A stretch of DNA of 64,000 nt from Rubricoccus marinus (GCF_002257665.1 NZ_MQWB01000001.1:3483119-3547118); one strand, 5' to 3'. Numbered from the stretch's first letter, positions 18,024 to 27,759 are shown. The notes: a model not told the origin generated them from the sequence alone. A program made the numbers and translations.

Positions 18024-18674
18024 ATGCCCTCCCCCGACCTCCTCACCGTCCGCCAGGCTGCCGACTTGCTCGGCGTCCACATCGACACCATCCGGCGTTG
18101 GACGGACGAGGGGCGGTTGCCGGAGACGCGCACGCCGGGCGGCCACCGGCGCATCCCGCGCGACGCCGCCGAGGCGATGCGCGAGACCGGCAGCAAAGGC
18201 GGACGGACGCCTCTGGCGGGCGGGCTCCCGGAAACCCACAACCCCGCCGACCGCGCGTGGGCGCAGCACGCCGTGGTCCACGCCCGCTACGAGCTGACCT
18301 CGAAGCCGTCCGACTGGAGCGACGCGCTGACCGAGGCCGACAAGCAGCAGAGCCGCGAAAACGGCCGCCGCCTGATGGGGCTCCTGCTCCAGTACGTCTC
18401 CGGCAGCACGGACGAGTCCGCGCTCTGGCCCGAGGTGGGCCGCCTGACGCGGAACTACGCCCGCAAGCTCAAAAGCCGCGGCGTGCCCTACACCGACGCC
18501 CTCCGCGCGACGCTCTTTTTCCGCGACGTGCTCTCGGAGTCCACCGCCTACTACCCGCACCTCAACGAGCAGCCCGTAACCGACCAGGTCGCGCTCGTGC
18601 GGAAGGTGAACACGTTTACCAACGAGGTCCAGCTCGCCATCGCTGAGGCGTACGACCGGGCGCTGCCCGAGTAG
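18024..18674 (+). CDS. Helix-turn-helix (MerR/excisionase-type) regulator with helical sensor-like domain
   Basis: 216 residues. Residues 5-50 form a MerR/BldC-like DNA-binding domain: LLTVRQAADLLGVHIDTIRR, then TPGGHRRIPRDA. Residues about 80-216 are predicted mostly helical (LMGLLLQYVSGSTDE..., YARKLKSRGVPYTDALRATL) and resemble the N-terminal helical domains of RsbR-type or phosphorelay sensors. It diverges from hemA across 339 bp, so it may control heme synthesis; this is inference. The TAG stop is part of an exact 18-bp palindrome. Confidence 0.8.
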   Translation: MPSPDLLTVRQAADLLGVHIDTIRRWTDEGRLPETRTPGGHRRIPRDAAEAMRETGSKGGRTPLAGGLPETHNPADRAWAQHAVVHARYELTSKPSDWSDALTEADKQQSRENGRRLMGLLLQYVSGSTDESALWPEVGRLTRNYARKLKSRGVPYTDALRATLFFRDVLSESTAYYPHLNEQPVTDQVALVRKVNTFTNEVQLAIAEAYDRALPE

Positions 18675-18836
18675 CCTCTGGCGCCAGAGGCGCCGGACCA
18701 CCCAACTCGCGGCCGGGGGCCCACCACACCCGGTCGCAGAACCCGGGGCGTTTGCGTTCGCGCAGGCGCCCCGGCGTTTTATGCGCCTCTGGCGCGAGCA
18801 GCGCAGCGGGCGGTAGACCTGCGGCCGCGCCAGAGG

Positions 18837-19745
18837 CTAGAGCGCGTCCAGAAACTCCAGATAGCGCGCCGCGGCGTCCCCAGGCGCCTCGAACATCGGG
18901 ATGTGGCCCGTCTCCGGCATGTGGTGGACCGTCGCGCGAGGCATCCGCGCGGCGATGCTGCCGGCGCCCGAGGGGTGCAGGACGCGGTCCTCCTCGCCCC
19001 ACGTGATCAGCGTCGGCACGTCCACGCCGTCCAGGAGGTCCTCCGTCGAGGGGCCGACGGCGAAGCCGGTGCTCATGCGCGCGAAGATCTCCCGGTTGAG
19101 GTCGTAGTCGGCGGCGTTCTCGGCCGCGAGCACGCGCAGCGCGAGCGAGGGGATGCGCGGCGGGCGGCTCATGGTAAACGCCACGGTCTCCATGTACTCC
19201 TCTGGCGTGCGCCCGAACAACGGGATGCCCTCGCCCGCCAGGAGCCCCTCGATCATCTCGCTCTGCTCCTCCCCCATCGCGCCCGCCGGCGCGATCATCC
19301 ACAGCGAGAACAGGCGCCCGGCGTGCCGCGCCGCCGTCTCGGCGACGACGCGCCCGCCCATCGATTGACCCACCAAGTGGAAGCGGTCCAGCCCCAGCGC
19401 GTCCGCGATCGCGATCACGGTCTCGCCCTGCGCCGCCATCGAGTAGTCCCCCTCTGGCGAGCGGTCGCTTTCGCCAAAGCCGGGCAGGTCCGGCGCGATC
19501 ACGCGCAGGCGCTCCGCCAGAGGCTTCGCGAGAGGCGGCCAGTGGTCCTTGCTCGCGCCGATGCCGTGGATGAAGAGGGCCGGCGGACGGGATTCGAGCT
19601 CGTCCCGGGAGCCATCGAGGTACACGATCTCGCGTCCGTCCGGGAGCGTGAGGCTGCGGCGCGAGAGGCCCGCGGAGGCGCGGGTGGAAGCCCGCGCGCG
19701 GCGCACGGCGTGGGCGATGGGATCGAGGCGAGCGAGCAGGCTCAT
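18837..19745 (-). CDS. Alpha/beta hydrolase
   Basis: 302 residues. The oxyanion-hole region is LFIHGIGASKDHW and the nucleophile elbow LVGQSMGGRV (G-x-S-x-G). The acid lies in ITWGEEDRVLHP and the catalytic His in MPETGHIPMFEAP. These complete a Ser-Asp-His triad. It resembles carboxylesterases or meta-cleavage product hydrolases; the substrate is unknown. ATG at 19745 fits the family. The TAG stop abuts CCTCTGGCG. Confidence 0.88.
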   Translation of the reverse strand: MSLLARLDPIAHAVRRARASTRASAGLSRRSLTLPDGREIVYLDGSRDELESRPPALFIHGIGASKDHWPPLAKPLAERLRVIAPDLPGFGESDRSPEGDYSMAAQGETVIAIADALGLDRFHLVGQSMGGRVVAETAARHAGRLFSLWMIAPAGAMGEEQSEMIEGLLAGEGIPLFGRTPEEYMETVAFTMSRPPRIPSLALRVLAAENAADYDLNREIFARMSTGFAVGPSTEDLLDGVDVPTLITWGEEDRVLHPSGAGSIAARMPRATVHHMPETGHIPMFEAPGDAAARYLEFLDAL

Positions 19746-19870
19746 GGGGCGCGGAGGGCTTCTAAGCGCTCGGTATCGCGCGGGCGGGTTGGGGTTCCGA
19801 TCTGCGCGGCTCTGGCCTCTGGCGAACCGCGCCATTCCCGGTAGCTTCGGGCGTCCTCCTTCCCCACCTC

Positions 19871-20299
19871 ATGAGCGCTCTCCGCCCGTTCCACATCGCG
19901 TTCCCCGTCCGCGATCTCGAATCGTCCCGCGCCTTCTACGGCGGCGTCCTGGGCTGCCCCGAAGGGCGGAGCTCGGACGAGTGGGTCGACTTCAACCTCT
20001 ACGGCCACCAGATCGTCGCCCACATCGCGCCGATCCCCGAGCGCCCGGAGCCCGACCACAGCAACGCCGTGGACGGCCACGACGTGCCGGTGCCCCACTT
20101 CGGCATCGTGCTCACCATGGATGACTGGCGAGCGCTCGCCGAGCGCGTCACCGCCGCGGGCGTCGAGTTCGTGATCGAGCCCTACATCCGCTTTGAGGGC
20201 CAGCCCGGCGAGCAGGGCACGATGTTCTTCCTGGACCCCTCGGGCAACGCGCTGGAGTTCAAGGCCTTCGAGGACCTCTCGTCGCTGTTCGCGAAGTAG
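19871..20299 (+). CDS. VOC (glyoxalase/bleomycin-resistance) family protein
   Basis: 142 residues with paired beta-alpha-beta-beta-beta units. Candidate metal ligands are the N-terminal His ([17 protein letters not shown]), the central His in [10 protein letters not shown], and Glu in [16 protein letters not shown]. The end motif [10 protein letters not shown] is typical of dioxygenase-like VOC proteins. The reaction is not identifiable. It is a lone plus-strand gene, convergent with the outer-membrane protein at 20362. Confidence 0.88.
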   Translation: MSALRPFHIAFPVRDLESSRAFYGGVLGCPEGRSSDEWVDFNLYGHQIVAHIAPIPERPEPDHSNAVDGHDVPVPHFGIVLTMDDWRALAERVTAAGVEFVIEPYIRFEGQPGEQGTMFFLDPSGNALEFKAFEDLSSLFAK

Positions 20300-20361
20300 C
20301 CGCGCCAGAGGCTTCTGGCGAGACGAGCCCTGCGGCAGCACTCGGCCTCTGGCGCCAGAGG

Positions 20362-21129
20362 CTAGAACCGCGCACTCGCGCCGATGCCGACGAGGTAGTC
20401 GGGCGCGGTCTCCGTAAGGCCGGCCCCGACGTGGGCGTCGAGTTGGACGTCGTCGCTGAGCAGAAGCGTGGCTCCCGTGTGCACGAGGATGGAGGCGGGC
20501 GCGTCTACGCTCACGCGGTCCGAGATGGCGACCTCCGCGAACGCGCCGATCTGGTCCGCGAGCGAGTAGCCGAATACGAGAGTCGCCGCGAGGTCCGCGT
20601 CATCCGCACCGGGCCCGTTGTATGTGATCCCGCCCTGCGTACCGAGCGACAGGCCAGGTGCGAGGTCGGTCCCGGCGATGAGCAGGAAGGAGGGCACGAG
20701 TCGGTTCGAGCCAAACGTGCCGAGCACCTCGGCGTTCTCGTCAACGGGGATGCTCGTCGATCCCAAGAATGCCAGGTCGACCCCGGCCAGCGAGCCAAGC
20801 TCCAGCTTGAGCCCGACGGACGGATCCGTCCACCCGTCGTCCGCGCGGGTGCCCGTCGCTCGGCTTTCGCCCTCGAACCGGAGGTAGTTGGGCAGCCCCA
20901 AGCGGATTTCAGCGAACGGCAGAACGCCCAGACGGACGAGCGCCTCTGGCGCCACGATCAGCGGCCCCTCGCTTCCAGCTTCTTCAAACGTGGTGCCGAG
21001 TTCGATCTGGAACCGGCCCTGCTCTACCGCCAGAGGCGACTCGGTAAAGTCCGGCCGGTCGGTCGTGAGTGGCTGCGCGCCAGAGGCTGCCGCGAAGGCG
21101 AGGAGAGCGAGGATGTAGAGTGAACGCAT
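20362..21129 (-). CDS. Outer-membrane beta-barrel protein (transporter-like)
   Basis: 255 residues. The signal peptide MRSLYILALLAFAAASGAQ is followed by PLTTDRPDFTESPLAVEQG, the start typical of the MetA-pathway/'transporter' barrel family, and alternating beta strands end at a C-terminal Phe. It diverges from the DtxR-type regulator and the shared spacer contains that regulator's likely operator, so a role in metal passage across the outer membrane is plausible. Confidence 0.8.
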   Translation of the reverse strand: MRSLYILALLAFAAASGAQPLTTDRPDFTESPLAVEQGRFQIELGTTFEEAGSEGPLIVAPEALVRLGVLPFAEIRLGLPNYLRFEGESRATGTRADDGWTDPSVGLKLELGSLAGVDLAFLGSTSIPVDENAEVLGTFGSNRLVPSFLLIAGTDLAPGLSLGTQGGITYNGPGADDADLAATLVFGYSLADQIGAFAEVAISDRVSVDAPASILVHTGATLLLSDDVQLDAHVGAGLTETAPDYLVGIGASARF

Positions 21130-21226
21130 TACGAGGGGCCGGGAGAATGGCGCGCGAACGGGCGTACGCGCGCCGCTGGCGCGAAGAGGTGGGCGGAGGG
21201 CGCCTGGAACCCCACGCACCCGCACA

Positions 21227-21261
21227 GGTTTAGGGAGCCCTAAATTAGCTCTGCCTAAACC
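21227..21261. promoter_or_regulatory. DtxR/MntR-type operator with two overlapping palindromes
   Basis: TTTAGGGAGCCCTAAA (21229-21244) is an inverted repeat with the TTTAGG/CCTAAA half-sites typical of DtxR/MntR boxes. A wider repeat pairs GGTTTAGG (21227-21234) with CCTAAACC (21254-21261). It ends 9 bp before the regulator's GTG start and lies 98 bp from the divergent outer-membrane gene, so it may serve autoregulation and both directions. Confidence 0.75.
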
Positions 21262-21270
21262 ACTCCGCTA

Positions 21271-21930
21271 GTGGCTACCTACACCCAAGCCGTCGAGGAC
21301 TACCTCAAGGCCATCTACGACCTCGCGCGCCAGAGCGACCGCGTCACCACGTCGGCGCTGGCGGAGCGTCTGGACGTGGCGGCAGCCTCGGTCACGGGCA
21401 TGGTCAAAAAGCTGGCCGCGATGAAGCTGGTGGAGCACGTGCCCTACGGCGGCGTCGTGCTCACCACGGCGGGCCGGCGCATCGCTATCGAGACGATCCG
21501 GCACCACCGGCTTGTCGAGACCTACCTCCACGAGGCGCTCGGCGTGCCGTGGGACAAGCTCCACGACGAGGCCGAAGCGTGGGAGCACGTCCTCTCGGAA
21601 GACCTGGAAGCGCGCATGGACGCCGCGCTCGGTCACCCCACGCACGACCCGCACGGCGCGCCCATCCCCACGCCCGCGCTCGAACTGGAAGAGACCGACT
21701 GGCCGCCTCTGGCGAGGCTGGACGCGGGCGCCAGTGGCACGGTCCGCGAGGTCTCCGACCACGACCCCGCCCTGCTGCGCACCGTCGGCGCCGCGGGCCT
21801 CTACCCCGGCACGGCGTTCACGCTCGTGAGCGCGCCGCCCGACTCCGACACCTTTACCGTCCGGCTCGCCTCTGGCGCCGAGCACGCGCTCGCGCCCGAG
21901 GCCGCCGCCTTCGTTTTCGTCTCCGCATGA
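21271..21930 (+). CDS. DtxR/MntR-family metal-dependent transcriptional repressor
   Basis: 219 residues. Winged helix (about 5-65): VEDYLKAIYDLARQSDRVTT, LAERLDVAAASVTGMVKKLA. The metal-binding dimerisation domain (about 75-130) is rich in His and Glu (HHRLVETYLHEALGVPWDKL). A C-terminal SH3-like FeoA domain starts at about 150. GTG start. The gene is coupled by ATGA overlap to the metal-binding lipoprotein. Fe2+ or Mn2+ cannot be told apart from sequence. Confidence 0.92.
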   Translation: MATYTQAVEDYLKAIYDLARQSDRVTTSALAERLDVAAASVTGMVKKLAAMKLVEHVPYGGVVLTTAGRRIAIETIRHHRLVETYLHEALGVPWDKLHDEAEAWEHVLSEDLEARMDAALGHPTHDPHGAPIPTPALELEETDWPPLARLDAGASGTVREVSDHDPALLRTVGAAGLYPGTAFTLVSAPPDSDTFTVRLASGAEHALAPEAAAFVFVSA

Positions 21931-22898
21931 TGCCCACCCCTACCCGATTCCGCCTCTGGCGCCAGAGGCCTCTCGCGGCCCTCACCTTTCTCCTCCTGCC
22001 TCTGGCACTCTTCGCCAGCGGCTGCGGCACGGACACCGGCGCGGCCGATGACGGCCGCATCCAGGCCGTCGCGACGACGAGCATTGTGGCCGACATGGTG
22101 CGGCAGATCGGCGGCGAGCACGTGCGCGTGCAGGCGCTGATGGGCCCGAACGTGGACCCGCATGTCTACCGCCCGAGCGAGGGCGACGTGACGCGCATGG
22201 CGACCGCCGACGTGGTGTTCACCAACGGGCTCCACCTGGAGGGCAAGATGGGCGAAGCGCTGGAGCAACTGGGCTCGCGCGGGACCGTCGTCCGCGCCAT
22301 CGCCGAGGCCATCCCGGACAGCCTGCGCCGCGAGTCGGTCACCTACCAGGGCTCCTACGATCCACACGTGTGGATGAACCCCCTCCTCTGGATCTACGCC
22401 GCTGAGGAGACCGCCCGCGCCCTCGCCGACCTCGACCCCGAGCACGCCGCGGACTACCAGGCCAACGCCGCGGCGGCGGTCGACTCGCTCCGCGCGCTCG
22501 ATGCCGACCTGCGCCAGAGGCTGAGCGCGATCCCCGAATCCCGCCGCGTCCTCGTCACCGCGCACGACGCCTTCGAGTACTTCGGACGCGCCTACGACTT
22601 CCGGGTCCGCGGCCTCCAGGGCCTCTCCACCGCGACCGAGGCCGGAACCGCCGACGTGCAAGACCTCGCGCGCTTCGTCACCGAGCAGGGCCTGCCCACG
22701 ATGTTTGTCGAGACCAGCGTCTCGGAGCGCACGATTCGCGCCGTCCAGGAAGCCGTCCGCGCCAGAGGCGGCACGGTGGAGTTGGGCGAGCCGCTCTACT
22801 CCGACGCCCTCGGCGGCCCGGCCTCTGGCGCCGACACGCACGCCGGGATGCTGCGCCACAACGTGGACGCGATGGTTGATGGACTCGGTGATTCGTGA
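21927..22898 (+). CDS. Metal ABC transporter substrate-binding lipoprotein (TroA/ZnuA cluster)
   Basis: About 323 residues. Lipobox LFASGC. Predicted ligands: H79 (NVDPHVYRP), H147 (SYDPHVWMNP), H213 (VTAHDAFEYFG) and D303 (GADTHAGM), the TroA-like His-His-His-Asp set for Mn, Zn or Fe. The start overlaps the repressor stop (ATGA); a second ATG is at 21930. The N-terminus includes an LWRQR stretch made by an exact 18-bp palindrome, a rare case of LWR in a real protein. Confidence 0.92.
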   Translation: MMPTPTRFRLWRQRPLAALTFLLLPLALFASGCGTDTGAADDGRIQAVATTSIVADMVRQIGGEHVRVQALMGPNVDPHVYRPSEGDVTRMATADVVFTNGLHLEGKMGEALEQLGSRGTVVRAIAEAIPDSLRRESVTYQGSYDPHVWMNPLLWIYAAEETARALADLDPEHAADYQANAAAAVDSLRALDADLRQRLSAIPESRRVLVTAHDAFEYFGRAYDFRVRGLQGLSTATEAGTADVQDLARFVTEQGLPTMFVETSVSERTIRAVQEAVRARGGTVELGEPLYSDALGGPASGADTHAGMLRHNVDAMVDGLGDS

Positions 22899-22903
22899 TT
22901 CGC

Positions 22904-23370
22904 ACTGCGTAATCCGTAAGGGTGCCTGACATGGAAGACTCACGCTTTGGCGACTGGTGCCGCAAGGTCCCCGGGACGATCTCGGGCGACGCGCTGTGGA
23001 AGGTCAAGGCGTACCGGCTCGCGCTCTACGCCTCGGACCTCGTCTGGGAAGACGCCGCCCTGCTGCAGAAAGACCGACGCGCCTGGGGCATCTCAGATCA
23101 GGTCGTGCGCTCCGTCGGGTCTGTCTCGGCCAACATCGCGGAGGGCTACTCGCGCGGAGGCGGACGGGACCGCGCCCGTTTCTACGAGTACGCGCTGGGC
23201 TCGGCCCGCGAGAGCCGCGACTGGTACTACAAAGCCCGGCGGCTTCTGGCGCCAGAGGCCGTCGAGAAGCGCCTGGACCCCATGACTCACATTATCCGCC
23301 TGCTCACGACGATGACCCGCAACGAGCGGTCCGTCCACCTCCGAGAGCCGGAGACTGACTACGACGCCAC

Positions 23371-23398
<28 letters not shown>
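22904..23398. repeat. 21-bp imperfect inverted repeats bracketing the four-helix-bundle gene
   Basis: The left arm 22904-22924 (starting ACTGCGTAATCC) and the right arm 23378-23398 are inverted repeats matching at 19 of 21 positions. They enclose 495 bp holding only the four-helix-bundle gene. The right arm continues as GCAGTACGCAGTACGCA direct repeats. The arrangement looks like an inserted cassette inside the metal transporter operon. No target duplication was recognised. Confidence 0.65.
22922..23374 (+). CDS. Four-helix-bundle protein (IVS/S23-like family)
   Basis: About 150 residues of the small four-helix-bundle family first seen in 23S rRNA intervening sequences: [56 protein letters not shown]. 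SxNIAEGxxR is the family hallmark. The function is unknown. It starts at GTG 22922 or ATG 22931. It sits between the binding protein and the ATPase of a metal transporter, where nothing is needed, and is flanked by inverted repeats. Confidence 0.88.
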
Positions 23399-24186
<788 letters not shown>

Positions 24187-24212
24187 TGGCACACGCACCA
24201 CCTCCCCCTACA

Positions 24213-24388
24213 GCGTCATTCCCGCGAAGGCGGGAATCCAGAGTACTGGGAAGCACGGCCCGCCGTCTCGCATCGCGCCGGACGCGCGCCAGAGGCGGTC
24301 TCACCGCGCGCGTTCCCTTCCTTCCGCGCCAGAGGCCTCTGGCGTCACCGGCGCTCATCCCCCTGGATTCCCGCTTGCGAGGGACCCC
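24213..24388. repeat. Inverted-repeat spacer element, copy C, inside the metal transporter operon
   Basis: The left end GCGTCATTCCCGCGAAGGCG then GGAATCCAGAG is intact. The right end (GGATTCCCGCTTGCGAGGGA) has decayed. As in copy A, CCCCTACAGCG precedes the left end. The whole spacer 24187-24511 (325 bp) lacks a gene and separates the ATPase from the first permease; it also contains two CGCCAGAGGCCTCTGGCG palindromes and a CCCAGAACCC word. Confidence 0.75.
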
Positions 24389-24511
24389 GCCAGAGAAGAC
24401 GCAAGCCCCCGACGCCGGAGAGGACGGCACGAGAACAAAGCGGCACGGCCTCGCCAGAGGCCTCTGGCGTCGCGTACGCCAGCCCCTAGTCCCCAGAACC
24501 CAGTCCCCCCA

Positions 24512-25630
24512 GTGATCGAGTTCGACTACACGCTCCAGGTCGTCGCCCTCGGCGCGGCCGTCCTCGGCATCACGTCGGGCGCGTTGGGGACGTTCGCCGT
24601 CCTGCGCGGGCAGTCGCTCCTGGGCGATGCCATCTCGCACGCGGCGCTTCCGGGCGTGGTCATCGCGTTTATCGTGATGGGCACCAAGGCGCCGCTGGGG
24701 CTCGCGCTGGGCGCGGGCATCGCGGGGTGGCTGGGCGCGCTCGCGGTGGGCAGCGTGGTGCGGCGCTCGCGGATCCCGCTGGACGCCGCGCTGGGCATCG
24801 TGCTGGCCGTTTTCTTCGGCCTCGGACTCGTCGCGCTGACGTTCGCGCAGCGGATTCCGGGGCTCAACTCGGCGGGCCTCAACGCCTACCTGTTCGGGCA
24901 GGCCGCCGCGCTCGTCGCCGCGGACGTGTGGCTGATGGCGGCTCTCGGCGCGCTCGCCCTCGGCACGATGGCGGTCTTCTGGAAAGAGCTGAAAGTGCTC
25001 CTGTTCGACCCCGACTTCGCCGCGAGCGTCGGCTACCCCGTCCGACGGCTCGACGTGCTGCTGACGACGCTGCTGGTCATCGCCATCGTGGTCGGGCTCC
25101 AGACCGTTGGCGTCGTCCTCATGAGCGCGATGCTGATTGCGCCAGCGGCGGCGGCGCGGCAGTGGACGAACACGCTGAGCGGCGTGGTCGGCCTCGCGGC
25201 CCTCTTCGGCGCGGCCTCTGGCGTGAGCGGCGCCCTTCTCTCCGCGACGGTCGCCCAGTTGCCCACCGGCCCGACGATCGTGCTCTGCGCCAGCGGCATC
25301 GTGCTCGTGAGCCTGCTCGCGGCGCCCGGACGCGGACTCGTCGCGCGATGGATCCAGACGCTGCGCAGCCGTCGCACGCTCGAATCGACGGGCGTCCTCG
25401 AAGACCTGTACACGCTCGCGCTGCACCACGGCGACCTCGCAAAGGCCCACCCCGCGGCCACGCTCAAGACCATGACCGCGCGCCCCGAGCGCGTCGATCC
25501 CACGCTCAGCGCGCTCGAATCGCGCGGCTGGGTGCGGCCCTCTGGCGAAGACGGTTGGGCGCTGACGGACGCCGGGCAGGCCTACGTCCGCCGGCTGGCC
25601 CGCAACGAGCAGACAGATCCGTCCGAGTGA
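24512..25630 (+). CDS. Metal ABC transporter permease with C-terminal winged-helix domain (1)
   Basis: 372 residues. About eight membrane helices (1-280) with the family segments LLGDAISHAALPGVVIAF and GVVLMSAMLIAPAAAARQW. Residues about 290-372 form a soluble winged-helix domain like DtxR (LSALESRGWVRPSGEDGWAL, LTDAGQAYVRRLA). Start is GTG at 24512. The permease works with the ATPase and the binding protein upstream; the cytoplasmic tail could sense metal or bind DNA. Confidence 0.9.
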   Translation: MIEFDYTLQVVALGAAVLGITSGALGTFAVLRGQSLLGDAISHAALPGVVIAFIVMGTKAPLGLALGAGIAGWLGALAVGSVVRRSRIPLDAALGIVLAVFFGLGLVALTFAQRIPGLNSAGLNAYLFGQAAALVAADVWLMAALGALALGTMAVFWKELKVLLFDPDFAASVGYPVRRLDVLLTTLLVIAIVVGLQTVGVVLMSAMLIAPAAAARQWTNTLSGVVGLAALFGAASGVSGALLSATVAQLPTGPTIVLCASGIVLVSLLAAPGRGLVARWIQTLRSRRTLESTGVLEDLYTLALHHGDLAKAHPAATLKTMTARPERVDPTLSALESRGWVRPSGEDGWALTDAGQAYVRRLARNEQTDPSE

Positions 25631-25791
25631 TGCGTGCTTCGTAATGCGTGACCGTCCCTCCACCGCCAGAGGCCTCTGGCGACGCCTCACCTGGTCCAAC
25701 ATGTGCCCCGCTCCCGTCGCGCCTCTGGCGCCAGAGGCGGACTGCCGCCCCTCACGTCGGCCGCCCTCACGCATCCCGCAGTACGCATCAC
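25627..25791. repeat. 26-bp imperfect inverted repeats between the two permease genes
   Basis: GTGATGCGTGCTTCGTAATG (from 25627) is imperfectly complementary to 25766-25791 (CTCACGCATCCCGCAGTACG...). The 165-bp spacer also carries a CGCCAGAGGCCTCTGGCG and an exact GCCTCTGGCGCCAGAGGC (25721-25738). No gene. Confidence 0.65.
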
Positions 25792-25795
25792 CCCC

Positions 25796-26902
25796 ATGAG
25801 CCCCGGTCTCGAAATCCAACTCATCTGCGCCGTGACGGCGGCGGCCTGTGCCCTGGTCGGCGCGTTTCTCGTGCTGCGGCGCGCGGCGCTGCTCTCGGAC
25901 GCGATCTCGCACGCCGTCCTGCCCGGCATCGCCATCGCGTTTTTCGTGACGGGCGACCTCGCCTCGCCGTTTCTGCTCGTCGCCGCGGCCATTACCGGCG
26001 TCGTGACCGTCGCACTTATCGAGGCGCTGACGCGGACGCGGCTCGTCAAAGCCGACGCCGCCATCGGGCTCGTCTTCCCGGCGCTGTTCTCCATCGGCGT
26101 GATCCTGATCTCGCTGCTCGCCAGCGACGTGCACCTCGACGCCGACGCCGTGCTCCTGGGCGACCCCGCGTTCGCGTGGATCGAGCGGTTCACCGTCGGC
26201 GGGCAGGACCTGGGGCCTCTGGCGCTGTGGTGGATGGGCGGCATCTTCGCGATCTGCCTCGTGTTCGTGACGGTCTTCTACAAAGAGCTCAAGCTGAGCA
26301 CGTTCGACGCCGCGCTGGCCGCCGCGCTCGGCTTCGCGCCCGTCGCGCTGCACTACGCGCTGATGGCGCTCGTGAGCGTCGTCGCCGTGGGCGCCTTCGA
26401 CGTCGTGGGCTCGGTCCTCGTGGTCGCGCTGATGATCGCGCCGCCCGCGGCGGCGTGGCTCCTCACCGACCGGATGGACGTACTGCTGGTCCTCTCGGTC
26501 GCGTTCGGCATCGCGAGCGCGATCGGCGGCTACTGGATGGCCCGCGGCCTGGACGCGAGCATCGCGGGCGCGATGGCGGGGGCCTCTGGCGTCGTGTTCA
26601 TCCTCGCCTTCGCGTTCGCGCCCGAGCGCGGGCTCGTCGCGCAGGCGCTCCGGCGGCGGCGGCAGAAGGCGACGTTTGCCGAGCGGATGCTGCTCGTCCA
26701 CTTGCTCCACCACGAGCGCACGCCAGAGGCCGAGCGCGAGTGCCGCGTCAGCCACCTGGAGGACCACCTCCGGTGGGACCACGCGCGGGCGCTTCTGGCC
26801 GTCCGCACAGCCGAGCGCGAAGACGCCATCACGCGCGCAGGCGACCGCCTCATGCTGACCGATAGCGGACGGACGCGCGCCCAGCGCGCGATGGTGGAGT
26901 AG
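25796..26902 (+). CDS. Metal ABC transporter permease with C-terminal winged-helix domain (2)
   Basis: 368 residues, paralogous to the preceding permease. Membrane helices cover about 1-285 with LLSDAISHAVLPGIAIAFFV and GSVLVVALMIAPPAAAWLLT. The soluble tail (about 290-368) again looks winged-helix: HLEDHLRWDHARALLAVRTA and RLMLTDSGRTRAQRAM. ATG at 25796. Two permeases suggest a heterodimeric channel. It is the last gene of the operon. Confidence 0.9.
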   Translation: MSPGLEIQLICAVTAAACALVGAFLVLRRAALLSDAISHAVLPGIAIAFFVTGDLASPFLLVAAAITGVVTVALIEALTRTRLVKADAAIGLVFPALFSIGVILISLLASDVHLDADAVLLGDPAFAWIERFTVGGQDLGPLALWWMGGIFAICLVFVTVFYKELKLSTFDAALAAALGFAPVALHYALMALVSVVAVGAFDVVGSVLVVALMIAPPAAAWLLTDRMDVLLVLSVAFGIASAIGGYWMARGLDASIAGAMAGASGVVFILAFAFAPERGLVAQALRRRRQKATFAERMLLVHLLHHERTPEAERECRVSHLEDHLRWDHARALLAVRTAEREDAITRAGDRLMLTDSGRTRAQRAMVE

Positions 26903-26976
26903 CCAAGCGGGCAGACGCCATGCGCCTCTGGCGTCGGCGCGCCGTCTCTGCTCTACTCGGCGCTTCTCGCCAGAGG

Positions 26977-27759
26977 CTAGCGCCGCACCTCTTCGCCTCT
27001 GGCGTACTCCACGGCGCCGACAAGTGCGCGGACGCGTTGCTCGCAGATGGGCGCCCGCCAGTTCGCCCCCTCTTTGAGGCCGGAGCCCACGAGAAAGCCG
27101 TCTGCGAGGCCGACGAAATCGAGGAGGTTCGTGGAGTCCAGCCCGCCACCGGCCAGGACCGGAAGGTCGGTGGCGCTGATGATGGCTTCCAGGCACTCCG
27201 CATCGGGCGGCTCGCCCCGGCCGGGTCCCAGCACGGCGAAACCGTCAGCTCGGTTTAGAGCCGCGCGCTCGGCGAGTTCGCTGCAATCGGCGGCGCAGGC
27301 CGGGCGGAGGTCGGCGAGGATGGGGAGCGAATCGGCATCCAACACGTGGCGGTAGCGCAGAAGCGCGCCAGCGGCCGCCGGGTCTTCTGCCCAGCCGTCC
27401 ACCCGCACGAAGTCGCACGAGGCCGCGACTGCCACGGCGATCGCCGTCCGGTTGGCCCCGCCCATCGCGCGGACTCCGACGGGCATCTTCCGCCCGGCGT
27501 ACCGCTTGACGGCCGTTGCGGCGCGCGTGAGGAAGGCGGCCACTTCCGGCCCCGCCTCGCTCTCGGCCACGACCGGCATGTCGTGCATGTTCTCGACCAA
27601 CAGCCCGTCCACGCCGTGCTCAATCAGCAGCCGCGCCTCGGCGATGGTCCGGTCGATGGAGGAGCGCACGTCGCGCGCGCCCGGCACTCCTGGAGACGGC
27701 CCCACGTGCAAAACGCCAATGATCGGCTTGGGGCGTTCAAAGAGGTGCGTGAGCGGCAT
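26977..27759 (-). CDS. BtpA/SgcQ family TIM-barrel protein
   Basis: 260 residues. The N-terminus PIIGVLHVGPSPGVPGARD, then DGLLVENMHDMPV and VGVRAMGGANRTAIAVA, are BtpA-family features. BtpA affects photosystem I in cyanobacteria, while SgcQ-like members are putative sugar-pathway nucleosidases. No photosynthesis genes are nearby, so the role is unknown. It converges on the transporter operon. The TAG stop abuts CCTCTGGCG. Confidence 0.85.
   Translation of the reverse strand: MPLTHLFERPKPIIGVLHVGPSPGVPGARDVRSSIDRTIAEARLLIEHGVDGLLVENMHDMPVVAESEAGPEVAAFLTRAATAVKRYAGRKMPVGVRAMGGANRTAIAVAVAASCDFVRVDGWAEDPAAAGALLRYRHVLDADSLPILADLRPACAADCSELAERAALNRADGFAVLGPGRGEPPDAECLEAIISATDLPVLAGGGLDSTNLLDFVGLADGFLVGSGLKEGANWRAPICEQRVRALVGAVEYARGEEVRR

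Noticed and set aside
26977-27759. BtpA as evidence for photosynthesis
   Set aside because: No photosystem or chlorophyll gene is in the window, and BtpA/SgcQ-family proteins occur in many non-photosynthetic bacteria.
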